This document shows, piece by piece, positions 26,109 to 38,618 of a stretch of 64,000 nucleotides of DNA; within the stretch, counting starts at the first letter, position 1, and every line of letters begins with the position of its first letter. The notes beneath the pieces are model-generated. The model saw nothing but the letters and a program-made list of their open reading frames with translations, was not told where the DNA came from and made no database searches. The DNA is from Chaetorhynchus papuensis (Eukaryota; Chordata; Aves; Passeriformes; Rhipiduridae): assembly GCA_013396525.1 (NCBI GenBank), contig VWYX01001259.1, forward strand, positions 62,001 to 126,000, read 5' to 3'. The position numbers were made by a program, and so were the translations under genes.

Positions 26109-26135
26109 AAAGGCTTCATGCTTTATGAAGCCTTT
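26109..26135. repeat. Perfect 11-bp inverted repeat, 5-nt loop
   Basis: AAAGGCTTCAT (26109-26119) pairs with ATGAAGCCTTT (26125-26135) around GCTTT. Related words TTTATGAAAAAGGC and TTTATGAAAAGGC flank it as direct repeats, so the hairpin probably arose by local duplication. Confidence 0.9.
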
Positions 26136-27879
26136 ATGAAAAGGCTGTTCCCCTCACCAGCAAGGAATCACTCATCTCTACTTCTCATACCACAGAGTTG
26201 TCATGCCTCATACACACTTCCATGAATCCAACTCAACTGAAAGTTTAGGCATTTGGAAACCATTTTCCCATGGTTCTACAGTTCTCTGTTGTCACACAGT
26301 GACATTTCACCCACAGAGGAGTTGGCATTTCAGACTACCTTATATCCGGAGGAAAGACCATTGGAACAAATTTGTCAATGTCTGGAGATATTTTTCTTTT
26401 TTTTTGTAATTGCACGTAGGAGATGGCATTGAGTAAGCATATTAATGTCGAATCACAATGGAGTTAGTTATCAGAAATTCAAGAGTATAATATGGCTACT
26501 TTAGAGGTAAAGGAGATTTCAGTAGAAGAGTCACAGATTTATTGTGTTGCCCAGTTTTCTTTGGGGTGAGATAATCCAAAGTCTGGTCTAATTCTTGTTC
26601 TGTAAATATCAGTGACAAAATTAACTGAAGTGACCAGTCTCAGCAGGCAGAACCTTCCACAGGCACAGGAGTCAGGTATGCTGGATGTTGCATTGTTCTA
26701 GTGCTGACTTGTTCCCATCTAACGGAATGAGATACTCACTGTCAGAGCTTTTCTCCCCGAAGAAAAAGGAAAGCTTGAACCTTTTTACCGCATCAAATTT
26801 CTTTGGAATCTTTTTCCATGTATCTTGAGGAGAGAAAAAGAAAAATAAGGAGGAGATAGCAGTTGGTTATTTAATGAGCCCTATGGTCTTGTGATATCTT
26901 TAGTTAAATGTCTCATGCGGAGAGAAGACAGAATTTAATACAAGTGTAGGAATTCTGAGCTCCTTCCCTCTATCTTTCATTCAGCTACCCATGTAGATTC
27001 ATGCCTGTTTCTGGAGTTCTTTATTACCTTTTCTGTGCGATTAATATTTTTTTTCATTCAACACACATTTTATTTCTTTATGAGTCAGAATCCACTTGCC
27101 CTTTCTCTTTGGAGTGGTTGAGTTCTGGTCAGTGGAGGCTTGACTTAGAATTCAATGGAGACTGACTCAGGTTCTTGTCTGTGATACTTAGGCTATATTT
27201 TCATTTAAAATGTTGATTGTAAATTTCTTTTTTACAATCTCCCATATTTCTCCACTTCAATAGCCCAAATTAAAGTTGCTTTCCTATTTCTGCATTTTGT
27301 GCTGCAAGCAGAAGTGAGGCAAAATCAACAACTGTGACTAGAAAACAGATTTTTAACCTATCAAAAGAAAGGTATATGTAGTTATTCCTCAAGCTTTGAT
27401 AGAGTTACTGTTGTTATTTTCAATAAATAAATACTTCCCCCTCCCTTTTTTTTTTTTTTTAAATCCTGGGAGACTAATTCTGGATTTTAATACCATGATT
27501 GTCTACCAATTCTGACATTGCCCTTTATGCAAACAAAATCAATCAGGGTATTAAAGTAGCTTACAATCATGAAACAAATTTGGGTGAGATGTGATTTTTT
27601 ACAATTATATTTGGCCAGGAATATACAGAAAAAAATACGTAAATATGGTTTTTTATTTACTTGGTGTTATGTCTCCAAAGCTTCTTTGATTGAAAGAAAG
27701 AAAGTACTTCTTTCGGGAAGAAGTGAAAATGTATTTATTAAAGCTCTGACTAAAAGCATTTCATAAGTTAGTAAAATCTGTTGGAAATAGACCCAGTGGA
27801 ATTCATGCATTTTGGAAGAAAGACAAAGGGAAAAAAGATGATGATATTGAATAAAGTCTGAGACTTTTACTTGTCCTAC
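26136..27879. other. AT-rich non-coding sequence, nothing recognised
   Basis: It contains a 15-base T run (27446-27460) after a pyrimidine-rich stretch. No gene or repeat family was recognised. Confidence 0.6.
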
Positions 27880-28375
27880 TGTGATGGTTTTGTCTGGGGT
27901 GGAGTCAACTTTCTTCCCAGTAGCTGGTATGGGGCTGAGTTTTGGAATTGTGCTGAAAACAGAGTTAATAACAGGGAGATGTTTTTGTTATTGCTGAGCA
28001 GGGCTTACACAGAGCCAAGGCCTTTTTTGCCTTTCTTGCAGCCACGCTGGTGAGGAAGTTGGAGGTGCAGGGGAGGTTGGGAGGAGACACAGTCTGGACA
28101 GGTGACCCCAAGTGACCAAAGAGATATTTCAGACCATATGGCATCATGCTCAGTATATAAAGCTGGGGGAAGAAGGAGGGAGGGGAGACAATTTGGAGTG
28201 ATGGTGTTTGTCCTCCAAGTCCCTGTTACATGTGACAGGGCCCTGCTTTCCTGGGGATAGCTGAACACCTGCCTGCCCATGGGAAGCAATGAATTCATTC
28301 CTTGCTTTTCTCATCTTTTGTTTGAGGCTTTTGCCTTCCCTATTTAAGTGTCTTTATCTCAAACTATCTCAACTA
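27880..28375 (+). mobile_element. LTR, avian family A, 3' truncated
   Basis: It begins at the canonical TGTGATGGTTTTG (27880) and follows the 22593-23166 copy closely: TTATTGCTGAGCAGGGCTTA, a TATA box in CAGTATATAAAGCTGGGGG (28152-28170), ACCTGCCTGCCCATGGGAAG, and TCTTTATCTCAAAC. It stops there, so the pyrimidine-rich 3' tip and terminal CA seen in the other copy are missing. The element probably ended by deletion. The open frames inside it on both strands are incidental. It is most likely a truncated solo LTR. Confidence 0.88.
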
Positions 28376-31300
28376 TTCTTCAGGATAGGCATGTCCATGC
28401 ATTATAGTTCAAGCACTACTAACCTACAGAATGGAATCCTTGAACAGCAGAGGAAAACAGAAGGAATATTGGATAGTTGTGACATTTGGGTGAAAGCTAA
28501 GGGATGAAGCTAATAATTTGATATCAAGCACAGTGAGAGATTATTATAATATGGATTAATATCTTTTTTCACCTTTGGTCATCCTGTGGAATGGTCGGGA
28601 AAATAAATGGGAAAAAGCTCTCTCTTCCACTTCTGAGGGCCATAAACTTTTAATACAAACTCTCATGGGTCCAGAAAGTGAAATTTGCAAGGTACCCTCT
28701 GAAAAGTTCACATACTATTATGCAAAATGTACAGCAGTTATTCCTGATTATGCATATTAAGAAATCATCATGTCTAAGTGTTTGTCAGTCTTGAATTATA
28801 TTCAAAGACATAATATAAAAGAAGAAAATTCTTCTAGGAAATTCTAAACCTCTGTGGTGTGGGATCAAAATTATTCTTGGCATTGTAAGAAAAATCCTCA
28901 CAGTCTTAACTTTCCAAGAACTGAGGCTTTTTTTCCCTGCTCCCTCCCCCCTTTTTTCTTTGTTTTTGCTTTATTTGTTAGTTGATGCTTCTTAACCTTG
29001 ATCAGTTTGAAAAACAACTTAATAGTTTGGTATATTTATTCAGTGGACTCTTTTATAGATCTTTTATAGTCAGCAATTCCATGAGACCTCACCAAGAAGA
29101 AAAGAGCACAGAAATATAAGGTCTTATAATTAGCAACGTATAAAAGAAATTATAATGAGTGTACATAAGGTGAGAATGCAAATCTTCCTTATGTCTTTGT
29201 AGATGAAGGTGTTGGGAATCAGTAGTTAATCCATGGAGATTTTACTAATGAGCCAACAGCACTATAACAATTCAGCAGATATTTAATAAATACTTAAAAT
29301 ATGTTTATACATCTGTTGCTTTCTCTTTTGTGAGTTGTAATTAAAACAGCAGTTGTATCTCTCTTGGGTAGCATTGTTTTGAAGGCAACACTTGCAGTGA
29401 GAAAGAGAGAAGAGAATGAATTGCTGGGTTTAGATTTGTTCTCCAGATAGATCTCACACTGTCTGTGCTGTAGTATGAAGAGTTTTATTCTTTCTTGCCT
29501 CAGTTACTTTTGCACAGTTATGTTAAACAACCTGCTGCCACCAATTTGTAAGCCATTAGCATGAATTTTTTTTTAGCCATTTTATTTTTTCTATTTTTTA
29601 AAAACGTAAATAAAACAGTCTAGAAACATCCAAACAGAACATTTCACCAAGAGTTAAATACCTACAGAAAAGTAAAATATATCAGTGCCACATAATGAAA
29701 AACAGGTACTCCTTTAATACCTAAAAAATGGAAAACTGAAAAGTTTAATCATGAGCTTTCTTCAAGACTTTTTATGCAGTGCTTATAATTGTAGTTCTCC
29801 TCACACTTTTAAAGCAAGTGCTTCAGCAAAAGAATGTGTTTTACCAGAGGACCTTTTCATCAATGGTTCTTTCATACCACATTGCAGTTCTTTAAAGAGC
29901 TTCTATATTCCATGTATCAAGTATTTTCAGTGTAGAAATTGATATTTTGAACTGCATGAAAATTATCTCCTCAGCTAGTGTCTCTGCAAATGTGACCTCA
30001 GTTTGATTCAGAGCACACAATTTGAAATTATCATCCAAAAAAAGTGTCTCTAATATAACATCAGCTGACAATTATATTTAAACCAGAAAATCCATTAGAC
30101 GAGAAACCTCTCTTTTAGCATTTGCCAAGATAATAGACTTAGAAGTCCTTCCTTCTGCATATCTCTAACCAAGAACTTCATGTATTATTTCTTCCAAGAA
30201 TACTCCAATTTAAAGTTAGCAACTTTAGTGATACTAAATTTTACCTAGAATATTTTTTTTGTTTTGTTTTATTTTGTTTTGTTTAATAACTAGCCTGTCA
30301 TTCTGCATAGCTACCATTCTCTTGCAAGTAGATGTGAATTTGCTCTGCCACTGAGGAGCAGAAAAGTTTTTTCAGCAGTGGTACTGTCACAAAATCATCT
30401 GGACTCATTGCAACTTCTATTTTAATCCTTTTCCTTTAAAAAGTATCTGACCATCATATTTTTTACCTCAAGGTCTGAGCTGAAGGAAAAAAAAATTAGG
30501 ACATATTTACTGGGGAAAGATCCCTTCTTTACCTTTTTCACATATTTGTGGGGCCTTCAGATTACTCTATTTTCACTCTTGGAGTATTTGCATATCCTTA
30601 CTGGAAGTGAAAAAGTTTGGTTTTCAATGATCTACTCCAAGAAATTGGTATTCAGAATTTAGCGTTTATATGGGAATATATATTTCATAATCTTATAATT
30701 ATGAAATGGCTGAAGGGATTTTCTTTGAAGGGATTTTCTTCCAAGGTTCCAGAAACATTTGCTTTAGGAGGGAAGCCAAGCATGAACAGAAATAAACTTT
30801 AAGAAGTTTGTTTTATTAAGTCCAAAAAAAGTTTAATAAGGAAGGAGGTCTATTATATAGCAAATTTGAATTTAGATTTTATTGCTATTGAAAGCTGCTG
30901 CTTTACAAAGAAATGTAAATTTCATTCCCAGGAAAGAACTAACTTCTTCGTTTAACCTTTATTTTTAATGAGACCCCATTTCCCATAAATAGCAACAATT
31001 ACTCTCAATAACTCTCTTCCACCTTGATTCTGAAAACGACAGCAGATTTTATGTGCATAAAATTTCTGAAATATATATATTATTTAGATGTAATTCATAC
31101 TAAAATGTTTCAGTTCCAATAAATCTGATATGTAGGTTAAAATTCAGCTTTAATCTGAAAAATGACTGCACAGATTGATGGTTAAATTGACTAATAGTTG
31201 AACAAAATGACAGAGGATTTATCATAATAAATGCACATAAAGGATCCAAAATAAAGATAATGCAGCATAATGAGACAGAGAAAAAAGGATTATGATGGAG

Positions 31301-31944
31301 AAGGAAATAATAGACCATATATTTAGTCTCAATTTCTCTGTTCTCCTCAGCCTCTCATGCAAGGAAAACGGAACTTACACTGTAAACCAACCAACTTAGA
31401 ACATTTTTGTTTGCTGTTTAAGAATCTGAAGCACGGTCTGCATATGGATGCAACAAATCTCCATAAACTCATCCATCAACACATACCCTTTAACGTAATA
31501 AGGACTTTCCTTCACATCTCTTCAAGACTTTTCTATTTACCAGGACAGTGAAATTGATAATATGTACCTGTCTATTTGCTGTTCATGCAATGAGGTAATG
31601 CTTTTTCCTCTGCAGTGAAGTGTTCATTACTTCAGAAAGGAGCACCAAGAGCTTTCATGAGATCCCTATTGGAACCACTTGTTCCCTCTCCACATGTTAT
31701 GAACAGCTGTCTAATTTGGAGTCTGGCTTTCAAAAAGTTCAAATAATGTGCAGTAATGAGGAAAAAAACATAGTAACTTTTGCTATGCTGTGTGATGTTG
31801 GTAATGAATAATTTATTATTTTTTTCACAGTTCTTGATTTTCAGTGTACCGTTGCGCACTTCTTGTTCTGCACTTTGCCAAACTTGTACTATATTCCGAT
31901 CTTACAGTATTTTCACATGGATCCAGGCTCCTTATTTACACTTG
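28376..31944. other. AT-rich non-coding sequence, nothing recognised
   Basis: Only small local repeats were seen, including a 15-bp tandem pair at 30712-30741 (unit GAAGGGATTTTCTT plus one variable base) and a TTTTG-rich run near 30258-30284. No gene or element family was recognised. Confidence 0.65.
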
Positions 31945-32020
31945 CAGAAAGCCCCTCTTCAGTTTACTTGCAGGATCCCTTTAGGTACTGGAAGTCTCCT
32001 CAAAGACTTCTTGTACATCA
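31945..32020 (-). mobile_element. Short CR1 LINE remnant
   Basis: The stretch ending CCCTTTAGGTACTGGAAG (31979-31996) and its left flank AGAAAGCCCCTCTTC align by eye with the minus-strand CR1 copy near 38205-38250 (GAAAAGTCCCTCC ... CCCTTTAGGTACTGGAAGG). It is too short and diverged for firm limits. Confidence 0.5.
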
Positions 32021-32799
32021 TTTTTCATGACTCTTATGATCATTACTTTTTCCGGTTTTTCTGCTACATCTAGGAGAGTGCTGTCATGCTTTTCTGTGCA
32101 TGATTTACACAACAAAAAATTATTTAGGTTTTCTATATTTTTTTCTTTTGTCACATTTTTATTTCTTTTTATTGCTTGATCAGAATTATCTTCATTCTTT
32201 CATATCTGATTTTAGCACACGTATTTTACTTAAGGAATAAACTTTTTTCATAAAATCATTAACCTGTTTTTCTAATGTAAAGGTTTTTAGATCATTCTAT
32301 CCTCTAATACATTTAAATGTATCTGATTCTTTCATTACATTTTAACCTGATTGTTTTTTGGTTTTGTTGTGGCTTTGTTTTAAATTTTTGGGGTTTTTTT
32401 CCAGCTGTATTCAACAGAAGACCTAAAATATAAACTAGGATCCTGTGTTATGTCCATTGAGGAAATAGATACAGTAGGAGTTCATATTTTGTCTGATATG
32501 AGTTTGAAATTAGGATGTCTAGAATTAGGTGCTTACATATGGAAATCTTCATATATTCTAAATGGATTGTCATGGCCCAAGGAAACATAATCCACACATT
32601 AAATTATACAAGAAAAACAATGCACTTGTTCCCAAGTTAGATACCTAAAGTACAGGCAATAACCTCACTTGCTATCCTTATCTTGAACTGAATCCTGTCT
32701 CTGAGAATCCACAGTCATAAGTGTTGAAGCCAAATGAAATTTCATTGCTGCTCAAAATCGACTGCAAGACAAAATCCATTCAGAAAGAAGATTGAATTA
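32021..32799. other. AT-rich non-coding sequence, nothing recognised
   Basis: T-rich, with a TTTTTTGGTTTTG-like run near 32352-32400. No gene or repeat family was recognised. Confidence 0.6.
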
Positions 32800-33115
32800 A
32801 TTTTATGCTCCAGGAGCGCTACTGATAACTTCCTGACATGGGTGACCAAGGAGCAAAAGTACAAAATGCTCTGCTGGACCTGATACTTACAAACAAGGAA
32901 GAACTGGCCTCAGATATGAAATCTGGGAGCAGTCTTGGCTGCACTGACAGTGAGATAGTGGATTTCAGGGGTAAAAATAGCAAACTGAAGGATCACAATC
33001 TTGGATTTAAGTGGAGCGTAATTTGCCCCGTTCAGGACTCGGCTTCCAATAATCCCATGGCAGATGATCCTGGAAAGCTGTCAGATTTTCAAGGATCACC
33101 TACTCCAAATTACAG
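32800..33115 (+). pseudogene. CR1 LINE ORF2 fragment, end of the endonuclease domain
   Basis: The plus-strand open frame starting at 32838 reads ALLDLILTNKEEL followed by SLGCTDSEIVDF, which is the conserved C-terminal end of the apurinic-like endonuclease domain of CR1 ORF2. About 40 codons later the matching text, IFKDHLLQ, lies in another frame (near 33085), so at least one frameshift separates the blocks. The first recognisable DNA text is near 32815 (CAGGAGCGCTACTGATAACT). The sequence is then cut by a minus-strand family B LTR, and CR1 resumes near 33937 with reverse transcriptase sequence. It is non-functional. Confidence 0.88.
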
Positions 33116-33913
33116 CATCCCAGCTCTACCTCCTACCCAGCGTCACAAGGAGTCAAGGAATGGGGGTTATGGTCAGTGCATCATCCATGGCTTCTCCACT
33201 GCTCAGGGAGAGGAGTTGTTCCCCTGGTGTACCGTGGGGTCCCTCCCACAGGAGACAGTTGTCTGTGAACTTCTGCAACATGAGAACAACAGTGCCCTGC
33301 AAACTGCTGCAATGTGAGTCCATCCCATGGGCAACAGCACCCCTCAAACTGCTGCAATGTGGGTCACTCTTCCACCGGGTGCAGTCCTCCAAGGACAGGC
33401 TGCTCCAGAGGGAGGTCCTCTCTCCATGGGCCTCCTGTGGGGTCAGATCCTTCTCTCAGACATCCATCTGCTCTGGCATGGGGCTCCTCAATGGGCTGCA
33501 GGTGGATCTCTGCATCCCCATGGATCTCCGTGGGCTGCAGGGGCACAGCTACTTCATCATGGTCTTCACCACGGGCTGCAGAGGAATCTCAGCTCCAGCA
33601 CCTGGAGCACCTCCTCCTCCTCCTTCTCCACTGACCTTGGTGTGCGCATAGGTGTTCCTCTCACAAGTTCTCACTCTGCCCTTCTTTGGCCACAATTACC
33701 ACTGTGAAATAAATTTTCTTTTTCTTTCTTCTTAAATACGTTAACATCATCACTAATCACCCCAGTCTTGACCAGCATCATGTCCATCTTTGGACCCGCC
33801 AGGAATTGTCTCTGCCAGACATGGAGGAAGCTTCCAGCAGCTTCGCACAAAAGCCACCTCTGTAGACCCCCACTGATACCAAAAACCAGGCCATGCAGAC
33901 CCAACCCAATACA
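33116..33913 (-). mobile_element. LTR, avian family B, longest copy, inserted in CR1
   Basis: The minus strand begins at 33913 with TGTATTGGGTTG and runs leftward. It shows CACCAAGGTCAGTG at 33642-33629 in common with the copy at 22351, and GGGCTGCAG-type motifs on the plus strand at 33493, 33532 and 33573 (spaced about 40 bp). It stops near 33116 without the polyadenylation region and tail seen in the 20051 copy, so its 3' third is missing. It is GC-rich and low in stops, so four or more overlapping open frames of 60-195 codons run through it on both strands. None is a credible protein. The AATAAA on the plus strand near 33708 is on the wrong strand to serve this element. Confidence 0.8.
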
Positions 33914-33924
33914 TATTCTATGAA

Positions 33925-34046
33925 GTAGCTAGCTCATCAGAGGGGGAAGGTGCAGTGTTCTTGATCCTGACTTCAGCAAGGCTTTCCCCAATGTCTCTCA
34001 TAACATTCTCATAGATTAATAGATGAAATAGGGGTTAAATAAGTGA
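33925..34046 (+). pseudogene. CR1 LINE ORF2 fragment, reverse transcriptase motif A region
   Basis: Plus-strand reading from about 33968 gives DFSKAFPNVSHNILID, matching the reverse transcriptase motif A neighbourhood of CR1 (typical form DLSKAFDTVSH). It is the downstream continuation of the ORF2 piece at 32800-33115, but the codons between the endonuclease end and this motif are missing. The LTR insertion was therefore accompanied or followed by a deletion. Similarity fades after about 34046. Confidence 0.75.
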
Positions 34047-36305
34047 TTGTTTTGAATGTACACTTCCTTTGTCATGCTTCAAAATATTTGGGGAAAATAT
34101 GCTTTTTACTGTTTATCTTCATGATGTACTAGTTTCTCCTGAGGGGTCTCTAAGTACCTCAGTTACAGCAAAAATATGTATGAAATTTGTCATGCATGAC
34201 AAATACTCTAAATGACAGTCAACCCATACATATTTTCTGTCATCCAGCACCTTCAACAGAAATCCAAAAAAAAACCACCCCAAATTATGCTAAAACTTAA
34301 TATTGTTGCCAGGTTCCTTCCATTCTCATATATCTGTCTCAATTTTTTTCTACATGCATGATGATTTTTCCCTCAGAGTTTTATTAGTTTTAATATTAAT
34401 TTCATTGTGAACATTGTCATGTTACCTCCCACAGGCCTTTTAATAGCTTCTGTTACATGAAGAGAATGTTTTTTATGGTATTTGATGATTCCAAGTTCTA
34501 GACCTATTAAGGAAACTAATCCCATGCAAGGAGATGAGCCTATTTTGTTTTGGGCAAATGCCAAAGCCTTTCAGTGATAGACTGTTATATCAGACTTCTC
34601 AGCAAGAAAGAAGCAAAGAAATTAGTGTGTGTCTGAATCTGAGATGAAAATTAGCTGTTTTGAAAAATGAATCTCTGATAAATACAATAAAGATTTATGA
34701 CTAAAATTGCAGCCAGCACAGATGGTATTTGATGACACTCTCTCAAGGGGAAAAATATTATTTTTTTATATTGAAAAATCAGCTGTATAAGTTTGGGATT
34801 ATTTAGCAGAATATAACACTCCTCTATGTATGCAATCAGCGCATCTGCAAACTGACAGTTAGATCCTGTTGGCAATCTGGAAGATATTTCAAGCATGTAC
34901 TATCTTTTCGGAACAATTACGCTTGCTTTTCTTAACAAAGCAGGTTAAAGAGCTGTGTGTAAATACTGAAAGGCAGCAGTTTCTGATCTCAAGCAAGTTA
35001 TTCAAATCCTGGATCTGAAAGCTCCTGTGTCAATTTTCATGTATGTATGGTTATAAGGGGGGTGAGGAGAGGAAAAACCCAACAACCTTGATTTCACAAA
35101 TGCTGCTTACAACAATATGATCTGCTTCATTCACTCTCTTTCCTCCTCACTCCTTGCTGTCCTTCCTTCCAGTAAGAGTCTTTGCAGAGCATGCTTCTAC
35201 TGTGCAATTTTAAGGTGTCCTGGTTATTCAGAATATCTACATTTATTTCACTAGATAGAACGGGCACTTTGAAGGAAAACTCAAAAGACTATTTTTTGTT
35301 TGTTTTAAAACTTTTGAAATTAACAGCAGAGCATTAAAAATATAAGGAAATCTTTTATTTTTAGTATTTACAAGGGATTTAAAATTTGAAATGGAAAATG
35401 CAGAGCCTGAAGACTGAGGAAAGGAAGGGCTTGAATGAATTTAGGAGGGGAAAAGTTCATTTTCAAAGGATATAATTAATTGGTTGCCTTGGGACTGAAA
35501 CTAATTAGGAAAGGAAAAAGAGCAGAAAGACTTTTTTTTTGTCTGTATGTAATATTTGGTCTGATGCTCATGTAGTTTTTATGTGTATTTCTAGGGCCGA
35601 GTGTGCAAAGAAATTGCAGAATATTTTGTGTGCTTTTGCTCTATTTTGACCCAGACACTGTTGTATACCATCAGCTTTTTTACCATATCTCTTGGGCAAA
35701 GCATCATAGCAAAATAAAACTAGTAAAACTAAAGAAATATATCTGGAACTAACATCTCTGGCATCAATTCAATGAACAGATATATCTACCTCAAGAAACT
35801 AGGCTTTCATCCTGGATTTAAAAACTAAATCAAGCTGAAATAGTTTCAAAACAAAGAAATTCCAAAGAGCTTACATATAACCAATAAAACGTCTTACTTC
35901 TAACAGTTCACAAAAACATCATAGGGAAAAAAACCTCATCACATTTCCCTGCAATGATCACAGGTTCAATATATATGGTTAACACAAAATGAAAATGATA
36001 AACATATCATTCTTCAGTTTACTTTGAGTCACCTGTAATATGCATGTCACATCTGATAATTATGTTTTAATTGTTCTAAAAAGTCATATAGAAAATAATG
36101 TCACCACTAAAGATGCAGTTAAAAAAAATAAAATCAAGCCTCTCTAAGATACTGCAGGGAATTCGTTTTCTCTGACTTAACATTTGTTAACATTTTGATG
36201 ATGCACTGTATGAATTAATATTTTGTTTCAGCAGAGTAAAAGAAATCAGCATAATCATTGCTTGTGTTTTGAAATTAGCATTTGTTTTGCTTTAACAGGA
36301 GTGAG
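34047..36305. other. AT-rich non-coding sequence, nothing recognised
   Basis: No gene or repeat family was recognised. Open frames are short and random-looking. Confidence 0.65.
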
Positions 36306-36328
36306 TATATATATATATATATATATAT
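36306..36328. repeat. (TA)n microsatellite
   Basis: Twenty-three bases of uninterrupted alternating T and A. Confidence 0.98.
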
Positions 36329-37927
36329 TTAGTAGGCATTTTAAAAAATATTCTTATTTTCTTGTTATTATTTTTTCAGTACAGTGCATCTCTAATTTCA
36401 CCTGGGCTATTCTGGTACTACTGACAATATAAACTTACACATCAGCAATTTAAAAGCAATTTATTTATATCTTTCCATTAGTGTTTATTTCCTATTTTCA
36501 GAGAATTTTTTAATGAGGCTGGTTGAAACAACTGTTGCTCAAACTGGTATGTAAAATTAGAGGTCTTTTTCAACCATTCTTTTTAAAGTATCACTTCTTT
36601 AAAAAGCTGGGTTACTCTTTCAGTAAGAAGAGAAAGGTAGGGAATTTGGAACATTTTGCTCATAACTGTTTTATACCAGTTTCCTAGTTGCCACACTTTT
36701 TGCACCACAATCCATATTTTTATGCTGAGGACATAATGATTTCATTGTGTTTGAAACACAAATATATGTTGAATTTTCTCTACGCTTCAGCCAAAAGAAT
36801 ATTCTATTTTACATAAAGCATTAAAAAGCTAACAACTTCATTTGTATAAAAATGGTGTATCTCATTCTTCCAATAAAACAAAAAAAAAAGTTAGGATGAT
36901 TTACATCATGCAAAATAGTTTAGAATTTTAATCCAATATTGGAATTGTTTGAGGGAGAGCTAAATGAAGCTCCAAAACCCTGTCTTAACTTAGGTATCAA
37001 AATTAGAGAGGAATTGCTTATTTTCTTTATCCATAACAGAAAAGTGAAGGCTAACAAAAAAGATTAGGTGTTAAATACATTTTTATTTAAAATTATTTTA
37101 AAAGGTGTCCAAAAGCCTGACAACAGTCAGTTTACTATATCAGTTTTATTGTAAAGGTGAAAATGTAGAAAGCAAAATATATTAAGGGGCAAATATATTA
37201 AGGGGCAAAATGAGCAGACTAACCAACAAGCACATGCAAAACTGTGAATGATAGAACAGCCCAGTGACTGGCTTTAGAAATTTTTTGAGAAATATTGCAA
37301 CAGCTGTTCACAGCTGGAACTATTAAACAACTTGCAAAGGAGGTCATTGTGGGGTTGTCTACAGGGAATTCAGGATAATTGTGCCAGTTACTCTAAAAAA
37401 GGGTAATAGGAATCTGATGTAATATGAAGACAATCATTACTTTCTGTTCTTTACATTTCAAAAACCTTGAACATATTTTTGTCAAAAATACTTTTAAAAA
37501 TAAATTGCTAATATCCAAAGGGAAGATCACATATTTATTTGGACCTCTCCAAAATATTTTTTTTTCTTGAGTAGGTCATACTTTGAAATGACATTAACAA
37601 CACAGTGTGTACCAATGAGGTGCTGGTGACAAGAGATGATTTTGATATATTTTGGTGCTAGACACCTCTCACTTATCTCATATAATTTCTTCTGATTTTC
37701 TTGAGTTATCAGTTAAGTTTAACTGTTTTCAGTCATGCCTATAAATCCAAACTGAAGTCAGTACTGTTTTTGAGATTTTGCTGTTTCATCATTTGATTTA
37801 GTTGGGAAGAGGATTATTACAATGAACCTCACCTTCCTACAAGTACAGTTTTAATCTTATAAAACTCAGTCTTATCAAGTTCTTTATAAATATTTCCTTA
37901 TTTGTAGAATTCTTTTCTATTCCATGT
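36329..37927. other. AT-rich non-coding sequence with a 16-bp perfect tandem duplication
   Basis: AAATATATTAAGGGGC occurs twice back to back at 37175-37190 and 37191-37206. Nothing else was recognised. Confidence 0.7.
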
Positions 37928-38335
37928 CTTATGGAATCACAGAATGATTTGGGTTGGAAGGGACCTTAAAGATCCTCTAGTTCCAACCCATCTGCATTAG
38001 CAGAGGCACCTCCCACTAGATCAGGTTGCTCAAAGCCCCATCCTTCCTAGCCAGGGACAGAGCATCCACAGCCTATCTGGGCAACCTGTTCCATGTCTCA
38101 CTACCCTCACAGTAAAGAATTTATTCTGAACATATAATCTAAATCTCACTTTGTTCTGTTTGGAACCATTGCCTCTCTTCCTACCATCATATGCCCTAAT
38201 GAAAAGTCCCTCCTTCTCTTTCTTGTATCCCCCTTTAGGTACTGGAAGGCTGCTGTAAGGTCTCCCTGGAGCCTTCTCTTCTCTACACTAAACATGCCCA
38301 AGTCTCTGAGCCTCTTTACAGGAGAGGTTCTCCTG
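37928..38335 (-). mobile_element. CR1 LINE 3' end
   Basis: The left end, TATGGAATCACAGAATGATT, is the reverse complement of the CR1 3' terminus with its short octamer-like repeats. It is followed by TTGGGTTGGAAGGGACCTTA, GATCAGGTTGCTCAAAGCCC, CAGCCTATCTGGGCAACCTG and, at the right, TCTCTGAGCCTCTTTACAGG. All are standard CR1 3' untranslated and late-ORF2 text in the minus orientation. It is 5'-truncated at about 38335, as most CR1 copies are. It is better preserved than the other CR1 fragments here. Confidence 0.95.
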
Positions 38336-38618
38336 TATATGGTGAGACTAGTTTGTCAAATTCAGACAAGGGGTTTTCACCTTTTATGATGTAAAAGATG
38401 AAGAGTCCTGAAGCAAAATTTTGAGCTGACAAAATTTCAGTGATCTAACACTTAAGCCTAAATTATCAATATGCATCTTGCATGCAGACATGAGGGGTTT
38501 GATGGGAAGTAGTAGAGAGAATGAAAGAGCCTGCAGTCAATTTGGTAAGCTAACACTGAGTTTTGAAGAATATCTGGGCTTTCTCAGATACAGCAAAGAC
38601 ACAGATTTTATTCTTTTG
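38336..38618. other. Spacer between two CR1 copies
   Basis: Unique-looking sequence with no recognised element. Confidence 0.6.

Noticed and set aside
33064..33707. Plus-strand frames of 106-195 codons in GC-rich sequence
   Set aside because: They lie in the family B LTR (minus strand) and the end of a CR1 fragment. Several overlapping frames are open, and none resembles a protein except the short CR1 endonuclease piece.
33708..33713. AATAAA as polyadenylation signal for the 33 kb LTR
   Set aside because: The element is on the minus strand, so this plus-strand hexamer cannot be its signal.
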